Assembly: GCF_900143255.1 (NCBI RefSeq)
Contig: NZ_FRDI01000004.1
Span: 161,233 to 225,232, forward strand
Length of the DNA: 64,000 bases
Direction: 5' to 3'
From: Desulfovibrio litoralis DSM 11393
GTDB taxonomy: Bacteria; Desulfobacterota; Desulfovibrionia; Desulfovibrionales; Desulfovibrionaceae
Shown here: positions 19,113 through 27,607 of the stretch, in pieces
Numbering within the stretch: the first letter of the stretch is position 1
Layout: the number at the start of each line of letters is the position of its first letter
The notes under the pieces: generated by a model
Told to the model about the DNA's origin: nothing
What the model saw: only the letters and a program-made list of their open reading frames with translations
The model's database searches: none
Program-made: the position numbers and the translations under genes

Positions 19113-20015
19113 TTAATTTGGTAGATTGATGCTTTGTCCGGTTAGCATTGAGTATGCTTCAAGATATTTTTTTTGTGTTTCTTTGATTACGTTTTCAGGA
19201 AGTTCGGGGGGAGGCGGAGTGAAATTCCATTTTTGAGTTTTTAACCAATCTCTTAAATATTGTTTATCAAAACTTGCCTGACCTTTGCCCGGCACATAAT
19301 CTTTTTTTGACCAAAAGCGAGAAGAATCAGGGGTTAATACTTCATCAATCAGAATAAGTTTATTGTTTAAAAGACCAAATTCAAACTTTGTGTCGGCGAT
19401 AATAAGCCCTTTTGTTTCTGCATATTCTCTGGCTGTGCTGAACATTTCGAGGGTAGTTGCTTTAACCTTTTCAAAAAGTTCTTTGCCCAAACTATTCTCA
19501 GCTTCTTTTTCTGTAATGTTTAGGTCGTGTTCTCCGAGTTCTGCTTTTGTGGAAGGGGTAAAAATCGGTTTTTCAAGTTTGTCTGATTCATTTAACATTT
19601 TTGGGAGATTATGTCCACATATTTGCCCTGTTTTTTGATAATCTGACCACCCTGATCCGGTGATGTGTCCTCGCACGATACATTCTATTGGCAAAGGTTT
19701 TGCTCTTTTTACCAAAACCGAACGTCCTTCGAGAATATCGCTATAATTTTTTAATTTATCGGGAAAATATTTAACATCGCTTTCTATCAGGTGGTTTTCT
19801 ATAAGATTTTTAAATCTTTCCATCCAAAATAAAGTAATTTGGTTAAGAATAACCCCTTTATAGGGAATAGGTTTGCTCATGATAACATCAAAAGCAGACA
19901 TGCGGTCTGTTGTGATCATGAGCAGGGTATTTGAGTCTATTTCGTAAATATCTCTAACTTTTCCGCGAGATAAAAGAGGATATTCTTTAATTTGGGTTTC
20001 GGTAACGACTTTCAC
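19113..20015 (-). CDS. purC: SAICAR synthase
   Basis: Joins aspartate to CAIR in purine synthesis. The 300-residue protein is of the longer PurC type. SRGKVRDIYEI near the N-terminus and PIECIVRGHITGSGW in the middle are characteristic. The start is GTG 20015 with AAGGAG seven bases upstream. It follows a small conserved-looking gene and purM on the same strand, a likely purine operon. Confidence 0.95.
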   Translation of the reverse strand: MKVVTETQIKEYPLLSRGKVRDIYEIDSNTLLMITTDRMSAFDVIMSKPIPYKGVILNQITLFWMERFKNLIENHLIESDVKYFPDKLKNYSDILEGRSVLVKRAKPLPIECIVRGHITGSGWSDYQKTGQICGHNLPKMLNESDKLEKPIFTPSTKAELGEHDLNITEKEAENSLGKELFEKVKATTLEMFSTAREYAETKGLIIADTKFEFGLLNNKLILIDEVLTPDSSRFWSKKDYVPGKGQASFDKQYLRDWLKTQKWNFTPPPPELPENVIKETQKKYLEAYSMLTGQSINLPN

Positions 20016-20032
20016 AATAACTCCTTATGAGC

Positions 20033-20332
20033 TTAATCGCTTATATTTGGGTTGTTAACCCAGTTACTCAATATTTCAATAATTTTTTTTGCTTGGTCTT
20101 GGCTAGAGATAGAAAACTTTGACTGGAGCTTATAATCTCCGTTTAGCTTGCGATAACGTCTGATTGCATAGCGATCAGGGCCATAATCGTTAGTTTCTTT
20201 ATTCCACTGTTGATAACGATGGATCACGGTTGCCCATGCCCCTTTTGTTAAAATTGCTTTATCTATTTCTTTAATAACAAGGACGCCGTCTTCTTCGTAA
20301 TCCATAGTGAGTTCATCAACAGTAGCTGCCAT
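20033..20332 (-). CDS. Small uncharacterised protein between purM and purC
   Basis: 99 residues, no recognised domain. It is acidic at the N-terminus and rich in aromatic and charged residues in the centre (HRYQQWNKETNDYGPDRYA). Gaps of 17 and 25 bases to purC and purM place it in the purine operon. The composition is that of a soluble globular protein. The ribosome-binding site is weak, and translation probably depends on coupling to purM. Confidence 0.7.
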   Translation of the reverse strand: MAATVDELTMDYEEDGVLVIKEIDKAILTKGAWATVIHRYQQWNKETNDYGPDRYAIRRYRKLNGDYKLQSKFSISSQDQAKKIIEILSNWVNNPNISD

Positions 20333-20357
20333 ATTTTTATCCCGATACTTTAGTTTT

Positions 20358-21434
20358 TTATTTGTTTTCGTCTAGAAAGTTAACAGTTATTTGCTCTTCG
20401 CTTTTTTCTGAATGTAGTTGAATTTTGCCAATTTCCCAAGCCGTTTGGTTTAGCATTTTTAAACGGTTTAAAATGTCGTCTTTGATTTCTTGGTCAACAA
20501 CCAAAATATAACCAATTCCGCAGTTGAAAATTTGTAACATTTCTGCCCAATCTAAGTTTCCTTGTTTTTTTAGCCAAGAAAAGACTGGTGGAATATCCCA
20601 TGATGGAAAGTTTATTTCTGCTTTTAACTGGTTTGGCAACACTCTTGGAATATTGTCATAAAATCCGCCACCGGTAATATGAACCATACCTTTTATATCG
20701 AGGTCTCTGGTTAAACTGCGAATTACTTCAGTATAAATAATTGTGGGTTGTAATAATACTTCTTTAATCGGACGTGTTTCGCCTTCGATAATATCTTCGG
20801 GTTTTAAACCGCTTTCGTTATATATTTTTCTTGCCAGAGAATAACCGTTTGAGTGGAGTCCGCTTGAAGAAAGACCAATAATGGCATCGCCGACTTTGAT
20901 GCTTGAGCCGTCAACGATTTTATTGTTGTTTACTATTCCGACACAAAAACCGGCAAGGTCATATTCGCCTTCTTTATACATAGTTGGCATTTCGGCAGTT
21001 TCGCCGCCTAATAAAGCACAGCCGGCTTGTTTGCAACCTTCGGCTATTCCTTTTATAACAGATTCTGCCGTATCAATGTTTAATTTTCCTGTTGCAAAAT
21101 AATCAAGGAAAAATAAAGGCTTTGCACCTTGTACAAGAATATCGTTAACACTCATTGCCACAAGGTCTATTCCTATGGTATTATGATAATTAAAGAGGAA
21201 GGCAAGCTTTAGCTTTGTTCCTACTCCGTCGGTTGATGAGACTAAAACCGGGTCGTCAAGCCCTGAGAGTTCAGGTTTAAACAGCCCGCCAAATCCGCCT
21301 ATATCAGATAGTACGCCGTTTGTTTTTGTTTCAGACACTATATTTTTTATGCGAGAAACCAAAGAATTACCGGCATCAATATTGACCCCTGAGTCTGTAT
21401 ACGCTTTGGCTCTTTCAGTTGCATTTTTAGACAT
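20358..21434 (-). CDS. purM: Phosphoribosylformylglycinamidine cyclo-ligase (AIR synthetase)
   Basis: ATP-dependent ring closure giving AIR in purine synthesis. The 358 residues show the PurM/SelD-like fold: DIGGFGGLF near the start, VSSTDGVGTKLKLA, GGETAEMP, SSSGLHSNGYSL and GGGFYDNIPR. GGAG lies before ATG 21434. It is the first gene of the purM/small ORF/purC cluster. Confidence 0.95.
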   Translation of the reverse strand: MSKNATERAKAYTDSGVNIDAGNSLVSRIKNIVSETKTNGVLSDIGGFGGLFKPELSGLDDPVLVSSTDGVGTKLKLAFLFNYHNTIGIDLVAMSVNDILVQGAKPLFFLDYFATGKLNIDTAESVIKGIAEGCKQAGCALLGGETAEMPTMYKEGEYDLAGFCVGIVNNNKIVDGSSIKVGDAIIGLSSSGLHSNGYSLARKIYNESGLKPEDIIEGETRPIKEVLLQPTIIYTEVIRSLTRDLDIKGMVHITGGGFYDNIPRVLPNQLKAEINFPSWDIPPVFSWLKKQGNLDWAEMLQIFNCGIGYILVVDQEIKDDILNRLKMLNQTAWEIGKIQLHSEKSEEQITVNFLDENK

Positions 21435-21545
21435 TTTTTCTCCGCTGTGGTTCAGTATTAACGTTTGTCTTGCTAATAAGTTTTAAAAGAATTAATGTAC
21501 AAGCATAAAATTTTTATTTACGCTTGGCAAGTAGGAAGGTGGGTT

Positions 21546-22892
21546 ATGAAAAAAAATCATGTAATAAGTTTTGTTAAACGCTCCGTTTTCTCAATAGCAA
21601 TCTTATTGAGTTGTGTTTTTTATCCTTTTATTTCAAATTCTTTGGCGAGTGGCTCAAGTTCTTTTGGAATAAGTGGCGGAAATGTATTTTCCGGTTCTAA
21701 TGATAATACACAAAATCAACAACGACAAGACCAAAATTCTGATAATCAATCAGCACAAGGCGGAAATCAAACATTTATCGGACCAGACGGGCAAGGTAAT
21801 ATGGTTATCAGAAGCCAGAGTCCGCAAAATCAAAATAATGACAATAATAACCAATTTCCTATTATAATTGTGCCTGAGGTGAATGTTGACGGTAATAATT
21901 GGAACAACTGGAATAATAATCCAAATTGGAACAATAATCCAAACTGGAACAATAATCCTCGCCCTATGCCTCCAAATAATGATATTCCTATAGTTAGACC
22001 AAATGATCCAAACCGCCCATTGCCACCACGTCCTTTACCTCCTACCCCGCCTCCTCCGCGTCCGCTTCCGCCGCGCCCTTTACCTCCGCAATCTAATGCA
22101 CCGATATTACCACCTTCTGAACAATGGCAGCTTAATAGTCCTTTTGCTCCAAACTTACCACCTTCTTCTCAAGGTGAATTAAATTATTTTAACCGTCCTG
22201 CCGGAAGTAATACTTTTCCGCAAAGACCTTCTTACCGACCAAGACCGCCCATGCCTCCAACCCCATATTCTCCGCGTCCTTTGCCTAATCGCCGTCCCCC
22301 TCAGCCAATCGTAAATCCCAATACACGCTCGGAAATTTTTGTTCCGTTATTGAGTCAGGGAGAAGTTTTTTTTTCTCCTTTGTACCCGTTGCCCAAGTTA
22401 CCCCAGTTATTTAACGAATCAGACAAGTTAGAGCTTGGTGTTTTGTTGGCGCAAACAGAGGTGAATGCGACTTCTTCCGTGTCTGATATGAATACGAACG
22501 AGTTATTTAACTCACAGGAAAAAAACAACCTTAATAATGTTAAACGCGGTGAAATTCAGTCTCAAGGAAATGATAACTCTAAAAAAGTCGAAAGAAATAG
22601 AGCTCCGCTTCCTCAAAATAATTTCGATGTTCCTGAAAGAGAGCAGGTTTTACGCTTACACCCTTTTGTTAAAGATGTGCAAGCCATGCCTAAAAAAGAT
22701 ACAACTCCAAAACCCGGCGAGCGTTATTCATCTAATCAAAAGCTCCCGAAATCTCCGGTTAGACCGTATGTCAGCGATGGAAGTAAACCGCGTAACGGTA
22801 ATATGAATTATGCCGTTAATGTTCCGCAACAAAAAAAACAAAAGGTTTATTTAACCCCGGAACAAGAAGAAATTTTAAGACAAATGAACTAA
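21546..22892 (+). CDS. Secreted Pro/Asn-rich low-complexity protein
   Basis: Function unknown. The 448 residues begin with a clear Sec signal peptide (MKKNHVISFVKRS, then a hydrophobic core to SNSLASG). Next come a Gln/Asn-rich region, three tandem NWNNNP-type hexapeptides (about 129-146 in this numbering) and a proline-rich block of RPLPP units, then a charged C-terminal half ending in LTPEQEEILRQMN. ATG 21546 is chosen over 21495 because AGGAAGG lies just upstream and the signal peptide then starts correctly. The proline-rich middle resembles wall- or surface-spanning linkers. Confidence 0.8.
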   Translation: MKKNHVISFVKRSVFSIAILLSCVFYPFISNSLASGSSSFGISGGNVFSGSNDNTQNQQRQDQNSDNQSAQGGNQTFIGPDGQGNMVIRSQSPQNQNNDNNNQFPIIIVPEVNVDGNNWNNWNNNPNWNNNPNWNNNPRPMPPNNDIPIVRPNDPNRPLPPRPLPPTPPPPRPLPPRPLPPQSNAPILPPSEQWQLNSPFAPNLPPSSQGELNYFNRPAGSNTFPQRPSYRPRPPMPPTPYSPRPLPNRRPPQPIVNPNTRSEIFVPLLSQGEVFFSPLYPLPKLPQLFNESDKLELGVLLAQTEVNATSSVSDMNTNELFNSQEKNNLNNVKRGEIQSQGNDNSKKVERNRAPLPQNNFDVPEREQVLRLHPFVKDVQAMPKKDTTPKPGERYSSNQKLPKSPVRPYVSDGSKPRNGNMNYAVNVPQQKKQKVYLTPEQEEILRQMN

Positions 22893-22910
22893 ACAAAAGA
22901 GAGCAAAACC

Positions 22911-23963
22911 TTGCAGACTCAAATGATTCAAACTCTTTTATGGAAAAAATTGAAAGACAATAAAGTTACGTGCCAACTTTGTGGTCATTATTGCGTTATG
23001 AAAGACGGAGAATATGGACGTTGTGGGGTGCGTTTAAATAAAAATGGCGAATTGTTCTCAGAAGTGCTTGATACAATAGCTTCCATTAATCTTGACCCTG
23101 TTGAAAAAAAACCCTTGTTCCACTTTTTGCCATCTACTCAAATTTTATCTTTTGGAACTTTGGGCTGTAATATGTCTTGCCTTTTTTGTCAAAACTGGAA
23201 TATTTCACAGCCAAATGCTATTATCAAAGCCCAAACGCCCCAAAGTAAGGTTACTCCTCAAATTTTAGTCAACGAAGCTAAAAGATTAAACGCCAAAAGC
23301 ATTGCTTATACTTATAATGAGCCAACTGTTTTTTATGAATTGGTTTTAGAAACAGCTACTTTGGCAACAGAGCAGGGTATTGCAAACGTTTTAGTCAGTA
23401 ACGGTTTTCAAAGTAAACAGGCGTTACTGGGTTTAAAAGATAAAATTCAGGCTGTAAATATTGATTTAAAATCATTTTCAGCTGATTTTTATAAAAATAT
23501 CTGTGGTGCAAGATTGGACGTAGTTTTAAAAAACTTAAAGTTGATGCGTTCTTTTGGTTGGTGGATTGAAGTAACCACTTTAATTATTCCGACTTATAAT
23601 GACAGTCTTGAAGAGTTAAAGGCGATAGCTACCTTTATTTTTAATGAGCTTGGGGCGTATACTCCTTGGCATCTTTCTGCTTTTCGCCCTTGTTATAAAA
23701 TGAATAATCTTGCTCCGACGAGTGCAAAAACGATTGAACAAGCGTTGGATATTGGTCGTTCTGTTGGTTTAAAGTACGTTTATGCGGGAAATGTTTTTGG
23801 ACATGAATCAGAGAGTACCTATTGTCCCAACTGTCATAATATTTTTATTAAGCGCAGGGGTTATCAAATAGAAGGGCTGAAAGAAGCAAGCTTAAAAGGC
23901 TTTTGCTTGTCTTGTGGCGAGCCAATAGAAGGGTTTTGGAGCTTGGATAGGTTAAAAAAGTAG
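22911..23963 (+). CDS. amrS: AmmeMemoRadiSam system radical SAM enzyme
   Basis: The 350-residue radical SAM protein has an N-terminal cysteine set (CQLCGHYC, 21-28), the SAM-cluster motif CNMSCLFC (C86, C90, C93) and a C-terminal zinc-ribbon-like pair CPNC/CLSC. The segment between, with SINLDPVEKKPLFHF, is typical of the AmrS/PflA-like family. The MEMO and AMMECR1 partners are not adjacent. The start is uncertain: TTG 22911 has AGAGAG upstream, while ATG 22923 lacks a site. The substrate of the family is not firmly established. Confidence 0.85.
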   Translation: MQTQMIQTLLWKKLKDNKVTCQLCGHYCVMKDGEYGRCGVRLNKNGELFSEVLDTIASINLDPVEKKPLFHFLPSTQILSFGTLGCNMSCLFCQNWNISQPNAIIKAQTPQSKVTPQILVNEAKRLNAKSIAYTYNEPTVFYELVLETATLATEQGIANVLVSNGFQSKQALLGLKDKIQAVNIDLKSFSADFYKNICGARLDVVLKNLKLMRSFGWWIEVTTLIIPTYNDSLEELKAIATFIFNELGAYTPWHLSAFRPCYKMNNLAPTSAKTIEQALDIGRSVGLKYVYAGNVFGHESESTYCPNCHNIFIKRRGYQIEGLKEASLKGFCLSCGEPIEGFWSLDRLKK

Positions 23964-24635
23964 AAGGGGAAATTATATTTTTTATTATTTGTTAGATAAA
24001 TTAATGTGTTACAGTATTATTGTGTTTAACTCTAAAATGATACTTCATCTTTAATCCCTACGCTTCCGCTAAATTTATTTTGTTGGTCGTCTCCGACGGG
24101 CACGGGGAAAATGTTTTCCCTTTGCATTCCCCCCATAATGGGCTAATCGCCCCTTAACCTCATGCACGCATCACGCATTAGTTGATGCCTAATCGGCAGC
24201 AAAAGTTTGAACGCACATTGGTTTCTTTTAATGGCTATTATAAACACAAGTTTCTTTACAAAAACCAAGCGAAATCATCTCTAAAGTTATCTAGACCCAA
24301 TTTTTTTATATATTTTTATCTGTGTTTTCAAAAAGTAAATGCTAATTTATTGTCTCTTTTTTGAGGTTTTTGACTATTATTGGGCATTGATTGATATTGG
24401 TCTGTATAAAAAGATTAATAACTGTCTGAACTGAGCTTGAAATTTATCCCTTATCACCTAATATGCTTATTTTATTGGTTTATTAAAATAAACAATGTTG
24501 GCACACCTATTGCTCTCTCTAATATAGATCGAGATATTGTAATTGGTTTAAATAACATTCAAAAATTGTCTAACAATTGTATATCTGAACCTTTGTATTG
24601 GCTCTGATTGCTTTTAGGCGTTGGTGTGAGGATTT
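23964..24635. other. 672-bp intergenic region with a GC-richer patch
   Basis: No credible gene. 24055-24180 is richer in C and G than its surroundings and contains short dyads (GGGCTAATCGCCC). It looks like debris of a mobile or horizontally acquired piece. The right part carries the sigma-54 promoter at 24498-24514. A 60-codon ORF at 24182 has no ribosome-binding site and low-complexity content. Confidence 0.5.
24498..24514 (+). promoter_or_regulatory. Sigma-54 promoter upstream of the TauE/SafE gene
   Basis: TTGGCACACCTATTGCT has GG at 24500-24501 and GC at 24512-24513, separated by exactly 10 bases, with full TGGCAC and TTGCT elements. Transcription would begin near 24526, about 110 bases before the start codon. 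Confidence 0.8.
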
Positions 24636-25394
24636 GTGAGTATAACCGAGATTAGCATCGTTGCTTTTGCAGGGTTGTGTTCAGGCATAATTAAGAACGG
24701 AGTAGGAGTTGGCTCGGGCATCTTTCTTTTGCCTACGCTTTCTCTTGCCTTTCCTGCTAAGGTGGCTTTAAGTCTTGGGGCTCCTCTTATGTTGGCATCA
24801 GATGTCATCGGTATGCGTTATTATTGGAAACAGTGGATTAATACTCCTGAGCTTATGCGTATTTTGCTTTCTGCTATCCCCGGATTAATTTTAGGAACAA
24901 TATTGTTGCCGATTATTCCAGGAAAGCTGTTTAATTTGAGCGTTGGCATTTTTGGAATGTTTTATGCCGTCGGTATGCTTTTTCCTTCTTTTCTGCCTAT
25001 TGTTTTACTTAAAAAATTATTTGCAGTTATAAATGTTAAATATGCAGACAAGCAAATATATATTTATGGTGCTATGGGCGGAGTCGCTACGGTTTTGGCT
25101 CATGCGGGTGGGCTTGTTTGGTCTTTATATTTAGTTACACGAAACTTAGATAAAAGAGTATTTGTTGCGACCATTGTTGTTATGTTTTTTATAACAAATA
25201 CTTATAAAACAATAGCTTATATGTATATTGATATGCTGACTAAAGATATGTTGTTAAGTATAATTCCGGCGATTCCTTTTGTTTTTTTAGGTAGTTATCT
25301 TGGTAATTTAGCAAATAAAAAACTAAATAATGTACTTTTTAGAAAATTGGTTTTGGTTACAATATTTATTGTTTCATTGAAGATGTGTTTTTAG
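24636..25394 (+). CDS. TauE/SafE-family sulfite/sulfonate exporter-like protein
   Basis: 252 residues of almost continuous hydrophobic helices with the family pattern GLCSGIIKNGVGVGSGIFLLP at the start and a second half repeat (GGVATVLAHAGG). Members export sulfite, sulfoacetate or related anions. The start is GTG with GTGAGG upstream. It is the only gene between a near-consensus sigma-54 promoter and the fumarate reductase cluster, and may share that transcript. A sulfonate link fits the YihU-like enzyme 10 kb downstream, but the substrate is inferred. Confidence 0.8.
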   Translation: MSITEISIVAFAGLCSGIIKNGVGVGSGIFLLPTLSLAFPAKVALSLGAPLMLASDVIGMRYYWKQWINTPELMRILLSAIPGLILGTILLPIIPGKLFNLSVGIFGMFYAVGMLFPSFLPIVLLKKLFAVINVKYADKQIYIYGAMGGVATVLAHAGGLVWSLYLVTRNLDKRVFVATIVVMFFITNTYKTIAYMYIDMLTKDMLLSIIPAIPFVFLGSYLGNLANKKLNNVLFRKLVLVTIFIVSLKMCF

Positions 25395-25499
25395 AGTGTT
25401 TGATTATTGCTGATTAATGTTTTTGAATATTAGAAATATAATATTAAAATAGTTTAGAGTATAAAAAATTCTATAAATGGTTTTAGGAGGTTGGATTTT

Positions 25500-27230
25500 A
25501 TGATACAAAAACACACTGTAGACGTACTCATCCTTGGTATGGGTGCCGCCGCAGAACTGGCAGCCATCTATGCCTATGATGCAAACCCCGAGCTAAAAAT
25601 TCTTATCGCCACAAAAGCGGTTAAGGGTAAGGGTGGGTGTAGTCGTATGGTTCAGGGTGGATTTAATGTTGTGCTTGATCCCGGCGATTCGCATGAAAAA
25701 CACTTAATGGATACTCTAAAGGGTGGTCAATATATAAATGATCAGACTTTGGCGTTGACTCTTGTAGAACAAGCAACGCCCACGGTAAAAGAGTTGGAAA
25801 CCGTATCCGGTTGTTTTTTTGATAGAAGAGATGATGGACATATTCACCAAAAAGCCTTTGCCGGACAGTGTTTTGACCGTACTGTTCATAAGGGAGATCT
25901 TACGGGAATTGAAATTATCAGCCGTACAACAGAACAAGTTATAAAACGCCGTATCCCTGTTTTGGAAGAAACCAGAGCGGTTGAATTGCTTCTCGATGAA
26001 ACAGGTAAAATAGTAACCGGTGCTTTACTGTTTAATATGCGTACCGGTACTTTTGTTGTTGTAGAAGCCGCCGCCACTTTGGTTGCCACCGGTGGTGGTC
26101 CTACTCAATATCGTTTTCATGCACCCGGACCTGAAAAATCTGCGGACGGAATTGCTATGCTTTATCGTGCCGGTGCATCTATGCGAGATATGGAGATGAT
26201 CCAGTTTCACCCGACCGGGCTTATTATTCCCGGTAGTGTTGTTGCCGGTGCTTTGCTTGAAGAAGGTTTGCGTGGTGCCGGGGCTCATTTATATAACGGA
26301 GCCGGCGAACGCTATATGAAAAAGTATGCTCCCGATGTAGAAGAAAGAGCTACTCGAGACGTAGTCAGCCGCTCTGCATATATGGAGATGATGGCAGGTA
26401 GAGCTTGTCCTGAAGGTGGTGTTCATATTGACGCCGCTCACCTTGGTGCAGAGTTTGTTCTTAAAAATTTCCCTGGAATGGCTGAGCGTTGTAAGCAGTT
26501 TAACTATGATTTAGCTAGAGGACGTGTTCCCGTATCTCCTTCTGCTCACTTCTTTATGGGCGGTGCAACTATAGATAAAGATTGTCATGCTTCTTTACAC
26601 AAACTTTTTGTGTCAGGTGAAGATGCAGGTGGTGTGCATGGTTCCAACAGACTTGGTGGAAATGGTATTTGCGAGTCTTGTGTTTATGGTCGTCAGGCAG
26701 GTATTTCTTTGGCAAAATTCCTTTCTTCCAAAGAAAACCGCAACATAGTCAAAACGGCTAGCGGACTTGTCGAGAGCATGATTGAAAGACTTTCTATGCC
26801 GTTTAATACCAAAGGCGGTCGCAACCCGATAGAAAATCGTAAAGAAATACAAGAAATAAACTGGCTTAAAGTTGGCGTCGTGCGTAATAAAACAGATCTC
26901 GAAGATGCCTATCAAAGTTTTAAAAATATGCGTCAAACTGTTGCTGAAGCGACTGTTACAGGTAGCCTCGCTTACAATATGCTTTACACTATTTATCTTG
27001 ATACTCTCAATATGCTTGATGTTTCTTTAATGTCTTCGTTATCTGCGTTGCAAAGAGATGAAACTCGCGGAGCTCATACAAGACAAGATTTTCCTGATCA
27101 ACGTGATGACTATGGCTTGTTTAATACTTTTCTTTGGAAAGGTGATGATGGTTTGCCTCAGTTTGAAAAACGAGATGTGGTTTTTAACATTAAGTCTCTT
27201 GAAGAATGTCAAAAATTTAAAAAAAAATAA
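25500..27230 (+). CDS. sdhA: Fumarate reductase/succinate dehydrogenase flavoprotein
   Basis: FAD subunit interconverting succinate and fumarate on the cytoplasmic side. The 576 residues contain the dinucleotide motif GMGAAAE, QFHPTG, TRDVVSRS (catalytic arginine region), VPVSPSAHFFMGG and GSNRLGGNG. At the site where E. coli SdhA/FrdA has the FAD-linking histidine (SHT before AQGG), this protein has Cys-Ser-Arg (GGCSRMVQGG), so FAD is probably non-covalent; in characterised enzymes that favours fumarate reduction. ATG 25500 is chosen because AGGAGG at 25485-25490 is nine bases upstream; the TTG at 25491 abuts the site. Confidence 0.9.
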   Translation: MIQKHTVDVLILGMGAAAELAAIYAYDANPELKILIATKAVKGKGGCSRMVQGGFNVVLDPGDSHEKHLMDTLKGGQYINDQTLALTLVEQATPTVKELETVSGCFFDRRDDGHIHQKAFAGQCFDRTVHKGDLTGIEIISRTTEQVIKRRIPVLEETRAVELLLDETGKIVTGALLFNMRTGTFVVVEAAATLVATGGGPTQYRFHAPGPEKSADGIAMLYRAGASMRDMEMIQFHPTGLIIPGSVVAGALLEEGLRGAGAHLYNGAGERYMKKYAPDVEERATRDVVSRSAYMEMMAGRACPEGGVHIDAAHLGAEFVLKNFPGMAERCKQFNYDLARGRVPVSPSAHFFMGGATIDKDCHASLHKLFVSGEDAGGVHGSNRLGGNGICESCVYGRQAGISLAKFLSSKENRNIVKTASGLVESMIERLSMPFNTKGGRNPIENRKEIQEINWLKVGVVRNKTDLEDAYQSFKNMRQTVAEATVTGSLAYNMLYTIYLDTLNMLDVSLMSSLSALQRDETRGAHTRQDFPDQRDDYGLFNTFLWKGDDGLPQFEKRDVVFNIKSLEECQKFKKK

Positions 27231-27253
27231 AATAGTATAATGGAGAATTTTAT

Positions 27254-27592
27254 ATGAAAACACCTGAATTAGAATACAAAAAAGCAATGCAATGGGGAGA
27301 GTCTGACCCATATCGTAGAGGACGCACTCATGTGGGTATGTGGGCATGGCTACTGCAGCGTATCAGTGCCGTTTTTATCATTATCTTTTTGACTCTACAT
27401 ATGTTTTATACTTATAAACCTTTTATACAGTTTATGCTCTTACTGACCTTAGTTTTTCATGCCGCACTTGGGCTACGTGTCATTATACTTGATTGTAACC
27501 TCGTGAATATTAAGTATCATACTTATTTGATTCCTTGGTTGTTAGGTATTGGCCTGGCTATTATGGGCGTTGTTTGGTTTGTTATCTATTAG
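27254..27592 (+). CDS. SdhC/SdhD-like membrane anchor subunit
   Basis: A 112-residue protein with three helices (about 30-52, 58-77, 92-111). LLQRISAVF with R36/S38 resembles the quinone-site helix of SdhC, and FHAALGLRVIILD with H69 resembles the heme-ligand helix of SdhD, so one short protein seems to combine features of both anchors. H49 is a second possible heme ligand. It lies 23 bases after sdhA and 15 before the sdhB-Rieske fusion. A heme b and a quinone site are inferred, not shown. Confidence 0.8.
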   Translation: MKTPELEYKKAMQWGESDPYRRGRTHVGMWAWLLQRISAVFIIIFLTLHMFYTYKPFIQFMLLLTLVFHAALGLRVIILDCNLVNIKYHTYLIPWLLGIGLAIMGVVWFVIY

Positions 27593-27607
27593 ACTAAGGA
27601 GTAGTAT

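Noticed and set aside
24182-24364. 60-codon ORF in the gap after amrS
   Set aside because: No ribosome-binding site, no recognisable domain, and composition of AT-rich non-coding DNA.
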